The position numbers were made by a program, and so were the translations under genes. From NCBI RefSeq assembly GCF_030733385.1, contig NZ_JASHJC010000005.1, positions 248,001-312,000 of the forward strand: a stretch of 64,000 nucleotides of DNA. The letters run 5' to 3'. The notes below the pieces were generated by a model. The model was not told the DNA's origin. It saw only the letters and a list, made by a program, of their open reading frames with translations, and made no database searches. Of the stretch, positions 27,754 to 35,451 are shown one piece after another; position 1 is the stretch's first letter; each line of letters opens with the position of its first letter. This stretch comes from Roseovarius sp. MMSF_3359 (GTDB lineage: Bacteria; Pseudomonadota; Alphaproteobacteria; Rhodobacterales; Rhodobacteraceae).

Positions 27754-29148
27754 TCAGCGCAGGAGGTTGAAATCACGGTTCAGGGTCAGGAAGATCGACG
27801 TCGAGTCCGATTTGCCCGCAAGGTCCTCGTCACGGATCCGGTATTCGACCCCGGTCGACATGCTCCAATCTTCGGTCACCCGGCGGTTATAGCTCGCCGA
27901 AACATCGGTTCGGCGGGTGTCGTCGTTATTGACGCCGCCCGTCGCTTCGGAAAGGCCGAAGGACAAATCAAAACCGATGCTCGAAATGCTGTTGATCTCG
28001 TGATCGTACCCGAGGTCGGCGGTGGTTGTGACCCGCTCTTCGTCTTCACTGCTGGTCGAGACATTCCGGTTCAGGCCGACGCTGATGACACCGGTCGGCA
28101 TGTCCCGAGTGTAATTCAAGCTCCCGACCAGGTCGGGATCGCCGCTTTCATCCTGTGTCGCACCAATCTCTATGGCGAACTGGCCGGTGGGCAACGTGAA
28201 GGTACGACCGACATTGACCGTGTGCCGCGCGCCATCCTGATCGCGGGATGTCGAATAGGATGTGTTGATCGACCCATCCGGCATCAGATAGTTGAATGAC
28301 AGGCGCCCCGTTGCGCCCGAGCTTGTCGAACTGATGCCATTCAGTTCTTCGTCGATTTCCGTATAGCCGATCGCGGCTTCGAAACTGGCCCGCTGCGACA
28401 ACTGCTGACTAACACCGATTTCGACCGCATTGGTGTCACGCTCGGTATTCAGGGCGTCGTCTTCCTCGAAATGATCGAAATTGTAAGACGCAAACCCGGT
28501 GGTAACCTCCGTGAACCGGAAATTCGCACGGACGCCCGCGGCATAGCGGAAATTGTCTTCGAGGTTAGCAGATTGCTGATCGTAGCTGATGCCGCGAATA
28601 CTTGCGTCGAACACGAAGCCGAGCGGCGCGTTGCGTCCGGTTTCAAGGCTGGCGCCAAGATCATAATTGCGTCGGATGCCCGACCCTTCGAGATCATCGA
28701 AATCGGGCGGCAGGATGCGCTGGCCATTGGCGTCGGTCAGATCGCCAATCGCCGGCGTGAAGGAAATGTCGCTTTCACGGTAGCTGCCATCGACGTTCAG
28801 AACGGCGTTGGGGCTCTGAAGCATGTAGTTGAAAGATAGCTGCGGTTCGACGATCCCGGTGTCGATATCGCTGTTCGACGGCAATTCTCCGGCGCGCAAC
28901 TTGATCCCCGCGTTAACTCCGAGGGATTGGTTGGACGTCGCCGTGTTAAGACCAAAGGTTAATGTGGTCGTGGACAGGGTCGTGTTGCCTTCTTCGGGCG
29001 TTTCCAGACCCAGGTTATCGCCTGTTTCGAACCGCTGCTCGACACCCAGTGTCATGGAAATCCCGCTCTCTTCCTGGGCAAGCGCCGGAAGAATGAAAAG
29101 CGTCAATCCACTCGCTGCTGCTGCGCGAACGATTTGTTGTTTTGCCAA
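27754..29148 (-). CDS. outer-membrane beta-barrel protein of the exopolysaccharide locus
   Basis: A 464-residue protein with a signal peptide (about residues 1-24, ending PALAQ) and a mature part made of alternating beta-strand patterns such as STTTLTFGLNTATSN, TAGRLSFNYLMPDGS-like segments and a C-terminal strand ending in an aromatic-rich stretch (IFLTLNRDFNLLR). It fits the large beta-barrel proteins linked to exosortase-type exopolysaccharide loci. The start is a TTG at 29148, supported by a GAGGGGG ribosome-binding site 7 bases upstream and by the signal peptide that begins exactly there. It is 27 bp downstream of the Wza-like gene, so both are on one transcript. Confidence 0.78.
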   Translation of the reverse strand: MAKQQIVRAAAASGLTLFILPALAQEESGISMTLGVEQRFETGDNLGLETPEEGNTTLSTTTLTFGLNTATSNQSLGVNAGIKLRAGELPSNSDIDTGIVEPQLSFNYMLQSPNAVLNVDGSYRESDISFTPAIGDLTDANGQRILPPDFDDLEGSGIRRNYDLGASLETGRNAPLGFVFDASIRGISYDQQSANLEDNFRYAAGVRANFRFTEVTTGFASYNFDHFEEDDALNTERDTNAVEIGVSQQLSQRASFEAAIGYTEIDEELNGISSTSSGATGRLSFNYLMPDGSINTSYSTSRDQDGARHTVNVGRTFTLPTGQFAIEIGATQDESGDPDLVGSLNYTRDMPTGVISVGLNRNVSTSSEDEERVTTTADLGYDHEINSISSIGFDLSFGLSEATGGVNNDDTRRTDVSASYNRRVTEDWSMSTGVEYRIRDEDLAGKSDSTSIFLTLNRDFNLLR

Positions 29149-29175
29149 TACTGCCCCCTCAAGATCGGGTTGTTT

Positions 29176-29790
29176 TTATTCGAACAATCGTCTTTGCGGC
29201 ACAATGATCACGTCGCCCGATTCCATGACCGTCGTGCCGATGCTGGTTTTTCCTGCAAGGATGTCTTTGTAGTTCACGTTGTAGATCCGCTCTTTCTTGG
29301 ACTTGTCCGTGCGGCGGAGTTGGATGCGCTTTGTGGCGGCGAATTGCGAGAAGCCTCCGACCTGCGCCAGAGCCTGCAACATGGTGGTGCCACGCTCGAC
29401 CGCATGGGCGCCCGGGTTCGCGACTTCACCAAGGATGTAGATCGTATTGGTGCTTTTGGCGGCGCTTACGGTCGCCTTCGGCGCGGCAAGCTGCGACAGC
29501 GAGACGAAAACGGTGGGCTCGGTGGCGAAATTCGACGCCAACGTGGCGATCACGTCACTGCGCACTTCTTCGACGCTGCGGCCGCCCGCCTTGATGTTGC
29601 CTGCGAGCGGCAAAGAAATCCGCCCGTCCGGCAACACGATGGCATCCCGGTTGAGTGTCGCATCTTCGAGAACTTCGACACGCACCACATCCCCGGGTTT
29701 GATCCGATAGCTGTCTTGAGCGGACGCCGTTGCCGAGATCACGGGAACAAGCAGCAGAACTGCCAGGAGATGTGTGATGATACGTTTCAT
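29176..29790 (-). CDS. polysaccharide export protein, Wza-like
   Basis: A 204-residue exported protein with a signal peptide (ends TASAQ) and a Poly_export domain: YRIKPGDVVRVEVLED at the start of the mature part, then DGRISLPLAGNIKAGG and an SLBB-like domain with YILGEVANPGAHAVERGTTM. No lipobox cysteine is seen. Proteins of this type form the outer-membrane or periplasmic channel part for polysaccharide export. The short size agrees with the forms in exosortase-associated loci. It is divergent from a small membrane protein gene and has sigma-54-like boxes upstream. Confidence 0.9.
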   Translation of the reverse strand: MKRIITHLLAVLLLVPVISATASAQDSYRIKPGDVVRVEVLEDATLNRDAIVLPDGRISLPLAGNIKAGGRSVEEVRSDVIATLASNFATEPTVFVSLSQLAAPKATVSAAKSTNTIYILGEVANPGAHAVERGTTMLQALAQVGGFSQFAATKRIQLRRTDKSKKERIYNVNYKDILAGKTSIGTTVMESGDVIIVPQRRLFE

Positions 29791-29899
29791 GATGAACTCT
29801 CGATTCTTTCAATATCAATACGCTTAGCCTTAAAAATAGGCTGTAATCCAAAGTTACGGAAGCATTTTTTAACGAATAGGCACGAATTGCCCCTGTTCT

Positions 29900-29938
29900 T
29901 GCGCCACTCGTGCCAGCCACGCAACAATTTTGGTGCCA
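29900..29938 (-). promoter_or_regulatory. two sigma-54-like promoter elements upstream of the Wza-like gene
   Basis: On the minus strand TGGCACCAAAATTGTT (29938 down to 29923) matches TGGCAC-N5-TTGC with one base off in the -12 part, and TGGCACGAGTGGCGCA (29915 down to 29900) keeps the GG-N10-GC spacing with TGGCACG intact. They lie 110-150 bp upstream of the Wza-like start. Sigma-54 control is known for exosortase-type exopolysaccharide loci with PrsR-like activators, but none is encoded in this window. Confidence 0.5.
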
Positions 29939-30067
29939 GACCCGAATTGTATCAACTTTGAAATACCTTAACGGTCCTTTCATTGTTTTGCCCCAATTAT
30001 GACCAAGAATTGCACGTCTCGGCCCGCAGGCTGCTTTCAATCGGATCTTGAGGGTTGGGAGCCTTTT

Positions 30068-30283
30068 ATGAGGAGCTGGCTTGAAATGGTTGTTTTTGTA
30101 CTAGCGAGTGTTTTCTGCGGATTGGTCGCGGCAATCGCGGCTCTCATCTCCGGCATGTCCCTCCTGTTGGCCTTCGCGATCTATGTCGGCGTAGGCATCT
30201 CAGCGATGGCGCTGGTACTGGTCCGGGCGGTGATTTGCCTGCACCTCAAGGGCTCTGACGAGCCGCTGACGACAACCGCATAA
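30068..30283 (+). CDS. small two-helix membrane protein
   Basis: A predicted 71-residue protein with two hydrophobic segments (about residues 6-28 and 31-54) separated by a short turn, and a basic-acidic C-terminal tail. The frame is open from 29999, but the ATG at 30068 is preceded by GGGAG at proper spacing. I do not recognise the family. It lies in the gap between the Wza-like gene (divergent) and the VPLPA-CTERM gene. Confidence 0.6.
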   Translation: MRSWLEMVVFVLASVFCGLVAAIAALISGMSLLLAFAIYVGVGISAMALVLVRAVICLHLKGSDEPLTTTA

Positions 30284-30674
30284 GCCTTTAGATACAAAGA
30301 TCTATTTCCCGACACCAGCCATTTGATAGTCCTTGATGTAGCTGCCGATAACAGATCTTCGGCAGCATGCCTCATTCCGAATCGAATCACTTGGGTGGGA
30401 ATTGTTTCTGATTTGGAAACGAAACCTGTTTTTTCAGCGAATGTCGCCGATCTCAGACCAGTAAAACGGTCATTCTTTGAGGATTTTCGGCTCAGTTTTT
30501 AAAAACTTTGAAAAAAACCTTAGAATATACACGCCTAGGGTGTATAACTGGAGATGTGGCTTTTTTTTGGCCGCATAATGTACTAAAAATGTAAATGATT
30601 TCGGACTGATCCATTTAGTGTGCAGTGCTTTGGGGGGCAGGTCGAAACGAGTAACCATATTGTGGGAGTTTACA
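30284..30674. other. AT-rich intergenic regulatory region
   Basis: About 390 bp without a gene, much richer in A and T than the flanking genes. It holds an 8-bp inverted repeat GCTGCCGA/TCGGCAGC (30341-30348 and 30359-30366) with a 10-base spacer and no T-tract, a short palindrome GTTTTTAAAAAC (30495-30506), the larger palindrome at 30526-30546, and TGGC-N9-GGC (from 30557) with GG-N10-GC spacing that could be a weak sigma-54 element. It presumably controls the VPLPA-CTERM gene. Confidence 0.5.
30526..30546. promoter_or_regulatory. operator-like palindrome upstream of the VPLPA-CTERM gene
   Basis: TATACAC (30526-30532) and GTGTATA (30540-30546) are perfect 7-bp arms with a 7-base spacer. It lies about 130 bp before the VPLPA-CTERM start codon. 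The form suits a dimeric regulator, which is not identified here. Confidence 0.5.
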
Positions 30675-31316
30675 ATGAAACTAGCAATTGGCGCAGCCAT
30701 CAGTTCGCTGTTTTTGGCGACTGCTGTAAGTGCAGCATCACTTTCTATTGTCGGGGGTGCGGACGTTACCCTGGATGGTAGCCATAATCCTAACTACGCA
30801 CCGCTTGCGGCATTTGATCCCGCCTTGGTGCCGACCGTCGGTGACGGCGACACAATCAAAGCCTTTGGTTTTGGAGGTGACGCATTCGACACCAACAACG
30901 GCTTGGCGCTGAGCGATAAGAGCAAGATTAGCATCATGTTCCTTGGCAAAGATGCCAATGCGTCCAATACAGTCTTCAATCTTGCAGGCGGAAGTCTGTC
31001 AAATAATGGGGCTGCTGGCGCAACAATTTCGGCTGTGGACCTTCCGGACTGGATTGCATTGGCGTTTGAGACGATCAAGGACGCTGGTCCTGAAAGCATC
31101 ACGAACAATGTCGGTCAAACTGATCCGTCACTGTCGATGGCCTTCTACCAAGAGAACTCGAAAAACGTTCTAGCGTTCTTCGGCGACGGCCGCGGCGACT
31201 CGGACTATGACGACATGGTCGTTCGGATTTCGGTTGTTCCGCTTCCGGCGGGTGGTCTTCTTCTGCTGAGCGCCATGGGTGGCTTCGCAGTGGTTCGCCG
31301 CAAGAAGAAAGCCTAA
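30675..31316 (+). CDS. VPLPA-CTERM sorting domain-containing surface protein
   Basis: A 213-residue secreted protein. It has a signal peptide (about 1-22, ending AVSAA), a beta-rich middle of unknown function (with the acidic stretch GDGRGDSDYDDMVV) and at residues 188-213 the C-terminal sorting signal: VPLPAGG, a hydrophobic helix LLLLSAMGGFAVV and the basic tail RRKKKA. VPLPA-CTERM signals are recognised by exosortase D-type enzymes, which anchor or process the protein at the envelope. The frame is open from 30618; the ATG at 30675 has GGGAG upstream and starts the signal peptide. A clear terminator follows. Confidence 0.92.
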   Translation: MKLAIGAAISSLFLATAVSAASLSIVGGADVTLDGSHNPNYAPLAAFDPALVPTVGDGDTIKAFGFGGDAFDTNNGLALSDKSKISIMFLGKDANASNTVFNLAGGSLSNNGAAGATISAVDLPDWIALAFETIKDAGPESITNNVGQTDPSLSMAFYQENSKNVLAFFGDGRGDSDYDDMVVRISVVPLPAGGLLLLSAMGGFAVVRRKKKA

Positions 31317-31336
31317 GGATTTCTTCATAGAGTTTT

Positions 31337-31365
31337 GAGAGGGGCCGCAAGGCCCCTTTCTTTTT
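31337..31365 (+). terminator. Rho-independent terminator after the VPLPA-CTERM gene
   Basis: GAGAGGGGCC (31337-31346), tetraloop GCAA and GGCCCCTTTC (31351-31360), with one G-U pair, are followed by TTTTT. It lies 20 bp after the stop codon. Confidence 0.92.
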
Positions 31366-31640
31366 GTGCGATCGTCGTTCTCGGGTCGCACAAGAACGAG
31401 CGGATGGCCCGGCGCTGCAACGGGCAAACAACCCGCCATCGCGTCGACCACCGATGCGCATCTTGCAGGCACCCCACGACCAATGATCCTGGGTAAAGCG
31501 CCCCACAGAGCAATTCTCAGATCTCCGCTAGGCACGTCCAAGGCAATAGGCGGCTTGACCGTTGCAGCGTCGATTGGCTAGCGAGATAGCCGTGAGGAGA
31601 GCTTTGGCGAGGCAGCGAAGTTGTGACGATCACCAACGAA
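31366..31640. other. unassigned intergenic stretch
   Basis: About 275 bp between two terminators. It has high GC content, unlike the AT-rich regulatory gaps nearby, and has short open frames on both strands, none with a recognisable domain or good ribosome-binding site. On the minus strand a segment reading LAKALLTAISLA recalls the last residues of some transposases, with a frame break, but the match is too short to call a relic. Confidence 0.35.
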
Positions 31641-31642
31641 GA

Positions 31643-31668
31643 AGGGCGCCCCGCTACCGGGACGCCCT
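31643..31668 (-). terminator. terminator hairpin for the TPR lipoprotein gene
   Basis: On the minus strand AGGGCGTCCCG, loop GTAG and CGGGGCGCCCT form an 11-bp stem with one G-U pair, followed by TCTTCGTT. It lies 25 bp beyond the TPR gene stop. Confidence 0.75.
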
Positions 31669-31692
31669 CAATAATTGGTTAGACCCCTCGGG

Positions 31693-34140
31693 TTATTCGC
31701 TGGTCGCCGGGGCGCCCAACTCTTCAAGGATCTCACGCGCCTTGACCAGTTGCGGCAGGGGGTTTTCTCCGGCAATGTCGATCGCTTTCTGCAGCTGCCT
31801 TTTGGCATCCTCTTTGCGATCCAGGGCGACATATGTGCGCCCCAAATGATACTGCACCAACGGATCGTTCGGCAGGCCTTCCGCAGCGGGTTCAAGGTGT
31901 TTGACGGCCTCTTCGTAGTTTCCACGGCGATATTCGATCCAGCCGTAGGTGTCCTGCAACGCAGGAATTTCGATGCCGCGCAGGCGACGCGCGACCGCAT
32001 AGGCCCGGTTCAGGCTTTCTTCGCTATCCATATGCGTGGCGATCAGGCTCGCCAGGTTGTTGGCGATGACGATGTTGTTGCTGTTGCGCTCATAAAGATC
32101 TTCGTAGATCGCAATCGCCCCGTCAAAATCCCGGTCACGTTCAAGGATTTCCGCCTTGAGGAAATACACGTCGGTTGCACCGGGGACCTGATCGGCGATT
32201 GCCACCTGCTCATCCACCAGCTTGCGCGCTTCATCTTCGCGGTCACTCGCCATGTAGATGCTGTAAAGGGTGCGCAGGACGCGGTCGTTTCCGGGGAAGT
32301 CGTTCAGGAGCGAAACATAAATCGCCTCCGCCTCGGCCCGTTCATCCTTCACCAGGTGCAGACCAGCTCGCAGGTTCCGTAGGTTTCCATCCTCCGGGCT
32401 TTCGGCAAGACGTGCCTCGACCAGGGTTACGGCCTCGTCGATATTTCCGGCCTGAACCTGGGTTTCGACGAGCGCGGCAAAGGCGGGCAGGCCATCTTCA
32501 CCTTCCGAAAGCTGCCGGAGATATTCGACCGTTTCGTCGACACGATCCTGCTGGAGCATCATTTCCGCTTGCACCGCATTGGCGATGTTCTCAGACTCTT
32601 CGGTTTCGATCGAGCGCAGCTTCCAGATGATGCGCTGCACTTCGTTCCAATCCTTGTTCTGCAGTTGGATGGCGACCATGGCCTGCAGCAGTTCAAGGTT
32701 GTTTGGGTTCTTCAGCAAAGCCTCATCAAGAACGGCTTCGGCCGCCTCGGTCCGTTCAAGACCCGTCAGGTAATTCGCATAGCGCAGCGATTCCGCCGGC
32801 GCTTGTTCTGACAGTTCAACAGCAAGCGAATACCGCTCCCCGGCAAGCTCGCGATCGCCGGCCCGCTCATGCGCCGCGGCCATCAGGGTCATGATCTCGG
32901 CATCCCGGGGGGCCTGCGCCAGGGCGGTCCGCAGATCAATGATCGCGTCACCGGTCTGGTCTTCGTCGATGTACCAGGCCGCGCGCATTTTCAACGCGCC
33001 AACGTGGCTGCTGTCGCTTTCGATGATTTCTTCGATCCGCGCGCGGGCGCCCACGGGGTTACCAGTGGCCGTCTGCATCCGCGCCAAGAGAAGTTTGACA
33101 TTATTGGTCACCTCATCCGGCTCTTCGACACCATCGACGAGCTTTTCAAGCTGGGCCATCGCCTCGTCCTGCTTGCCATCGTCAAAATCCATCGACGCCT
33201 GAACTGCAACAAACCGCATCGGGTTTTCGAGGGTTTCAACGAGCCGGTCCACTTCGGCACGTGCCGCTTCGGCGCCACCGGTCAGGCGGAGAAACTGAAT
33301 AACGGCCATGTGGGCTTCGTCATCCGCATCGGGACGATTTGCCAATTCCCGAAGGAACGCCTCGGCACCGTCATTGTCGCCCTGATTGACATACCACCCC
33401 ATCAGAAGCTGGCGGGCGGGTTCGTCCTCGGGGAAGGTTTCGACCATTGTGCGTAGCGTATCGCCCAGGGCTTCCATCTGGCCGGAATTGGCCTGAACAC
33501 TGACCTTGGTCGAGTGCAGATCATAGTTCTGAGGCTGCTGCTCAAGGCCGACATCAAGCACGGGAATGACTTCTTCGTACCGTTCATTCCGGATCAGAAA
33601 ATCGACAACGATACGGCGGGCGATGAAATTGTCCGGGTTTTTCTCAAGCGCCTGGAAAGCATCCATGGCGATCTTGTCGGCCTTGTCAAAATTTTCATCC
33701 GTGATGGCTTGGGCATATTGCAGCGCGGTGTTGACGACTTTGACGCGCGGGTCATCGGGGGCCAGTTCATAGGCCGCTTCGACATGACGTTTGGCTTCGT
33801 CCCAGTCACTTCCGGTGATTGCCATTTCGGCCAGTTCGGTCCGGGCTTCGATATTGTCGGGATACTGTTCGGCGACGCGGGTAAACTGCGTATAGGCGCG
33901 ACCGCGATTTCCGTTCGCCAGATGCGCGCGCGCCGCGGCAAGGCGCGCTTCCTTATGTTGCGGGTTCAGCTTGAAGACGTTCCGGAACTCGACCAGAGCA
34001 CGGGACACATCCCCCTCTTCCAACAATGCCATTCCGGTCTGGAAGTGTCTTTCCGCTCGTTCCTCCGAGCTTTCGCAGGCGGCAAGCGCCACGAAGGCCG
34101 TGAGAAGAAGAGCTGACGCAGGGGGGAAACGCAGACGCAT
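31693..34140 (-). CDS. large TPR-repeat lipoprotein of the exopolysaccharide locus (PEP-CTERM/PrsT-like)
   Basis: An 815-residue protein with a lipoprotein signal peptide (lipobox LAAC, Cys22) and then TPR repeats along the whole chain, for example ALVEFRNVFKLNPQHKEARLAAARAHLANGN and many later units with the A/G-Y-F pattern. It matches the TPR lipoproteins linked to exosortase/EPS loci, which probably act as periplasmic or outer-membrane scaffolds. The frame is open to 34176; the ATG at 34140 begins the signal peptide. It is downstream of and on the same strand as the sugar transferase gene, 124 bp away. Confidence 0.88.
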   Translation of the reverse strand: MRLRFPPASALLLTAFVALAACESSEERAERHFQTGMALLEEGDVSRALVEFRNVFKLNPQHKEARLAAARAHLANGNRGRAYTQFTRVAEQYPDNIEARTELAEMAITGSDWDEAKRHVEAAYELAPDDPRVKVVNTALQYAQAITDENFDKADKIAMDAFQALEKNPDNFIARRIVVDFLIRNERYEEVIPVLDVGLEQQPQNYDLHSTKVSVQANSGQMEALGDTLRTMVETFPEDEPARQLLMGWYVNQGDNDGAEAFLRELANRPDADDEAHMAVIQFLRLTGGAEAARAEVDRLVETLENPMRFVAVQASMDFDDGKQDEAMAQLEKLVDGVEEPDEVTNNVKLLLARMQTATGNPVGARARIEEIIESDSSHVGALKMRAAWYIDEDQTGDAIIDLRTALAQAPRDAEIMTLMAAAHERAGDRELAGERYSLAVELSEQAPAESLRYANYLTGLERTEAAEAVLDEALLKNPNNLELLQAMVAIQLQNKDWNEVQRIIWKLRSIETEESENIANAVQAEMMLQQDRVDETVEYLRQLSEGEDGLPAFAALVETQVQAGNIDEAVTLVEARLAESPEDGNLRNLRAGLHLVKDERAEAEAIYVSLLNDFPGNDRVLRTLYSIYMASDREDEARKLVDEQVAIADQVPGATDVYFLKAEILERDRDFDGAIAIYEDLYERNSNNIVIANNLASLIATHMDSEESLNRAYAVARRLRGIEIPALQDTYGWIEYRRGNYEEAVKHLEPAAEGLPNDPLVQYHLGRTYVALDRKEDAKRQLQKAIDIAGENPLPQLVKAREILEELGAPATSE

Positions 34141-34264
34141 GATGATTGACCCACTTTCATGTAATTCCGCCGGCACCGGCCGTTCGGTGCAGCTTCACCA
34201 AATTGATAGATAACGCCCGCGAACAAGCGCAAGCGTTATCAGTAACCAATGATTGTGGTGAAAT

Positions 34265-34957
34265 TTAGCAACCGGTTCCGCGCAGTACAACACCAACAGT
34301 CGAAAGGACGATCGATGCATCCGTCGACAGGCTGACGTCTTCGTAGTAGCGGTTGTCGAATTTCGCGCGGGCGGCAAAGGTCGACTTGTTCCGGTCGGAG
34401 ATCTGCCAGTAGCCGGTCACGCGAGGACGCAGCGCATAGTAAGCGCGGCCCGGGTAGAGGTCACGTTGTTCGGGCATCATCGGGCGCGGGCCCACGATGC
34501 TCATGTCGCCGATCAGGACATTCCAAAGCTGGGGCAGTTCGTCCAGCGACGTCTTGCGCAGCATTTGTCCGGTCGACGTGATCCGCGGATCCTCAGCAAG
34601 CTTTTGCTTTTCTTGCCATTCGGCGCGGGCACTTTTGTTTGTCTTGAGGTGGTTCTCGAGGCGCGCTTCGGCGTCATGAACCATCGTCCGCAGTTTCCAC
34701 ATGGTGAAGACGCGACCATTTTTGCCGATCCGCGACTGCTTGTAGAAGGGGTTGTGGCCATCCCGGGCAACCAACAGGGCCAGGAACAACACGACCGGCA
34801 CCACGATGGGCGCGGAAATCAGGACAAGAGCGCAATCGAACAGGCGTTTGAACACATGTCTGTAGGCGCCTTTTTGCAGATTACTAAAGTCAGTTAATGG
34901 GGCGACTTTTTCAGCAAATGCAAATCTTGTTTCAAAATCATTGTCTTGGATGCTCAT
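34265..34957 (-). CDS. initiating undecaprenyl-phosphate sugar transferase (ExoY/WcaJ C-terminal type)
   Basis: A 230-residue protein with one membrane helix (about residues 36-60) and the bacterial sugar transferase domain: NPFYKQSRIGKNGRVFTMWKLRTMV, then RKTSLDELPQLWNVL and GDMSIVGPRPMMPEQ, then RPRVTGYWQISDRN. It places the first sugar phosphate on the lipid carrier. It has only the catalytic part, as in ExoY and PssA, without the N-terminal membrane domain of WcaJ. It is divergent from the ATPase-Wzz-kinase operon across a long AT-rich gap. Confidence 0.94.
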   Translation of the reverse strand: MSIQDNDFETRFAFAEKVAPLTDFSNLQKGAYRHVFKRLFDCALVLISAPIVVPVVLFLALLVARDGHNPFYKQSRIGKNGRVFTMWKLRTMVHDAEARLENHLKTNKSARAEWQEKQKLAEDPRITSTGQMLRKTSLDELPQLWNVLIGDMSIVGPRPMMPEQRDLYPGRAYYALRPRVTGYWQISDRNKSTFAARAKFDNRYYEDVSLSTDASIVLSTVGVVLRGTGC

Positions 34958-35451
34958 CGTACACAGCGTCCTTAATCATTACCACGGTTCATACTCACAG
35001 CCCGAAAAAACGGGCCACACAACTTCTGCTCTATCGACTTAGATTTTATTATAATCGACGACAAGATCGACGACATTTTTATTTAACTATTTTGTACCAT
35101 TCGCAGAGCAACATTCAAAGGATATTCCGAGATTAACACATTTGTTACATGTTAAGATTGCATAATACAACCGTAACTTGTGCATTGTGCACAGTTTGTG
35201 ACCAATCCGGGTTCTAAATCCTATTGTGTAAAAGTTTCGGCCATTTGGATTCAATATTAAGGCGGAATTTTGGCAATTTCGGCGAATCACCGCCTATTTT
35301 GATCTTGCCTGGCAGATCCGTCCCGAAACCACGATTTTTCCATTCAGCTGTCTTCTTTTGAACAAAGCGCCTTGATCTGGCTTGAAGCGGACGCAAGGAT
35401 TCCGAGTCAGAACCGGAAAACGCGCCACCACATTGCAGTGAAGAGGTGGAC
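34958..35451. other. long AT-rich divergent regulatory region
   Basis: About 490 bp with no supportable gene between the sugar transferase gene and the ATPase operon. It contains ATTATAAT at 35048-35055, whose minus-strand TATAAT could be a -10 element for the sugar transferase (about 90 bp upstream of it), the direct repeat ATCGACGACA (35054-35063 and 35066-35075) and the palindrome TGTGCACA (35186-35193) next to a second TTGTGCA. These could be regulator sites. Confidence 0.5.

Noticed and set aside
29999..30067. Upstream start of the small two-helix protein at 29999
   Set aside because: The extra 23 residues are not hydrophobic or conserved-looking, and the GGGAG site points to 30068.
31560..31620. 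Minus-strand segment LAKALLTAISLA that recalls transposase C termini
   Set aside because: It is only about a dozen residues, has a frame break beside it and no inverted repeats or DDE motifs nearby.
34140..34264. Promoter between the sugar transferase and TPR lipoprotein genes
   Set aside because: The 124-bp gap has no clear -35/-10 pair; the two genes are on one strand and may share a transcript.
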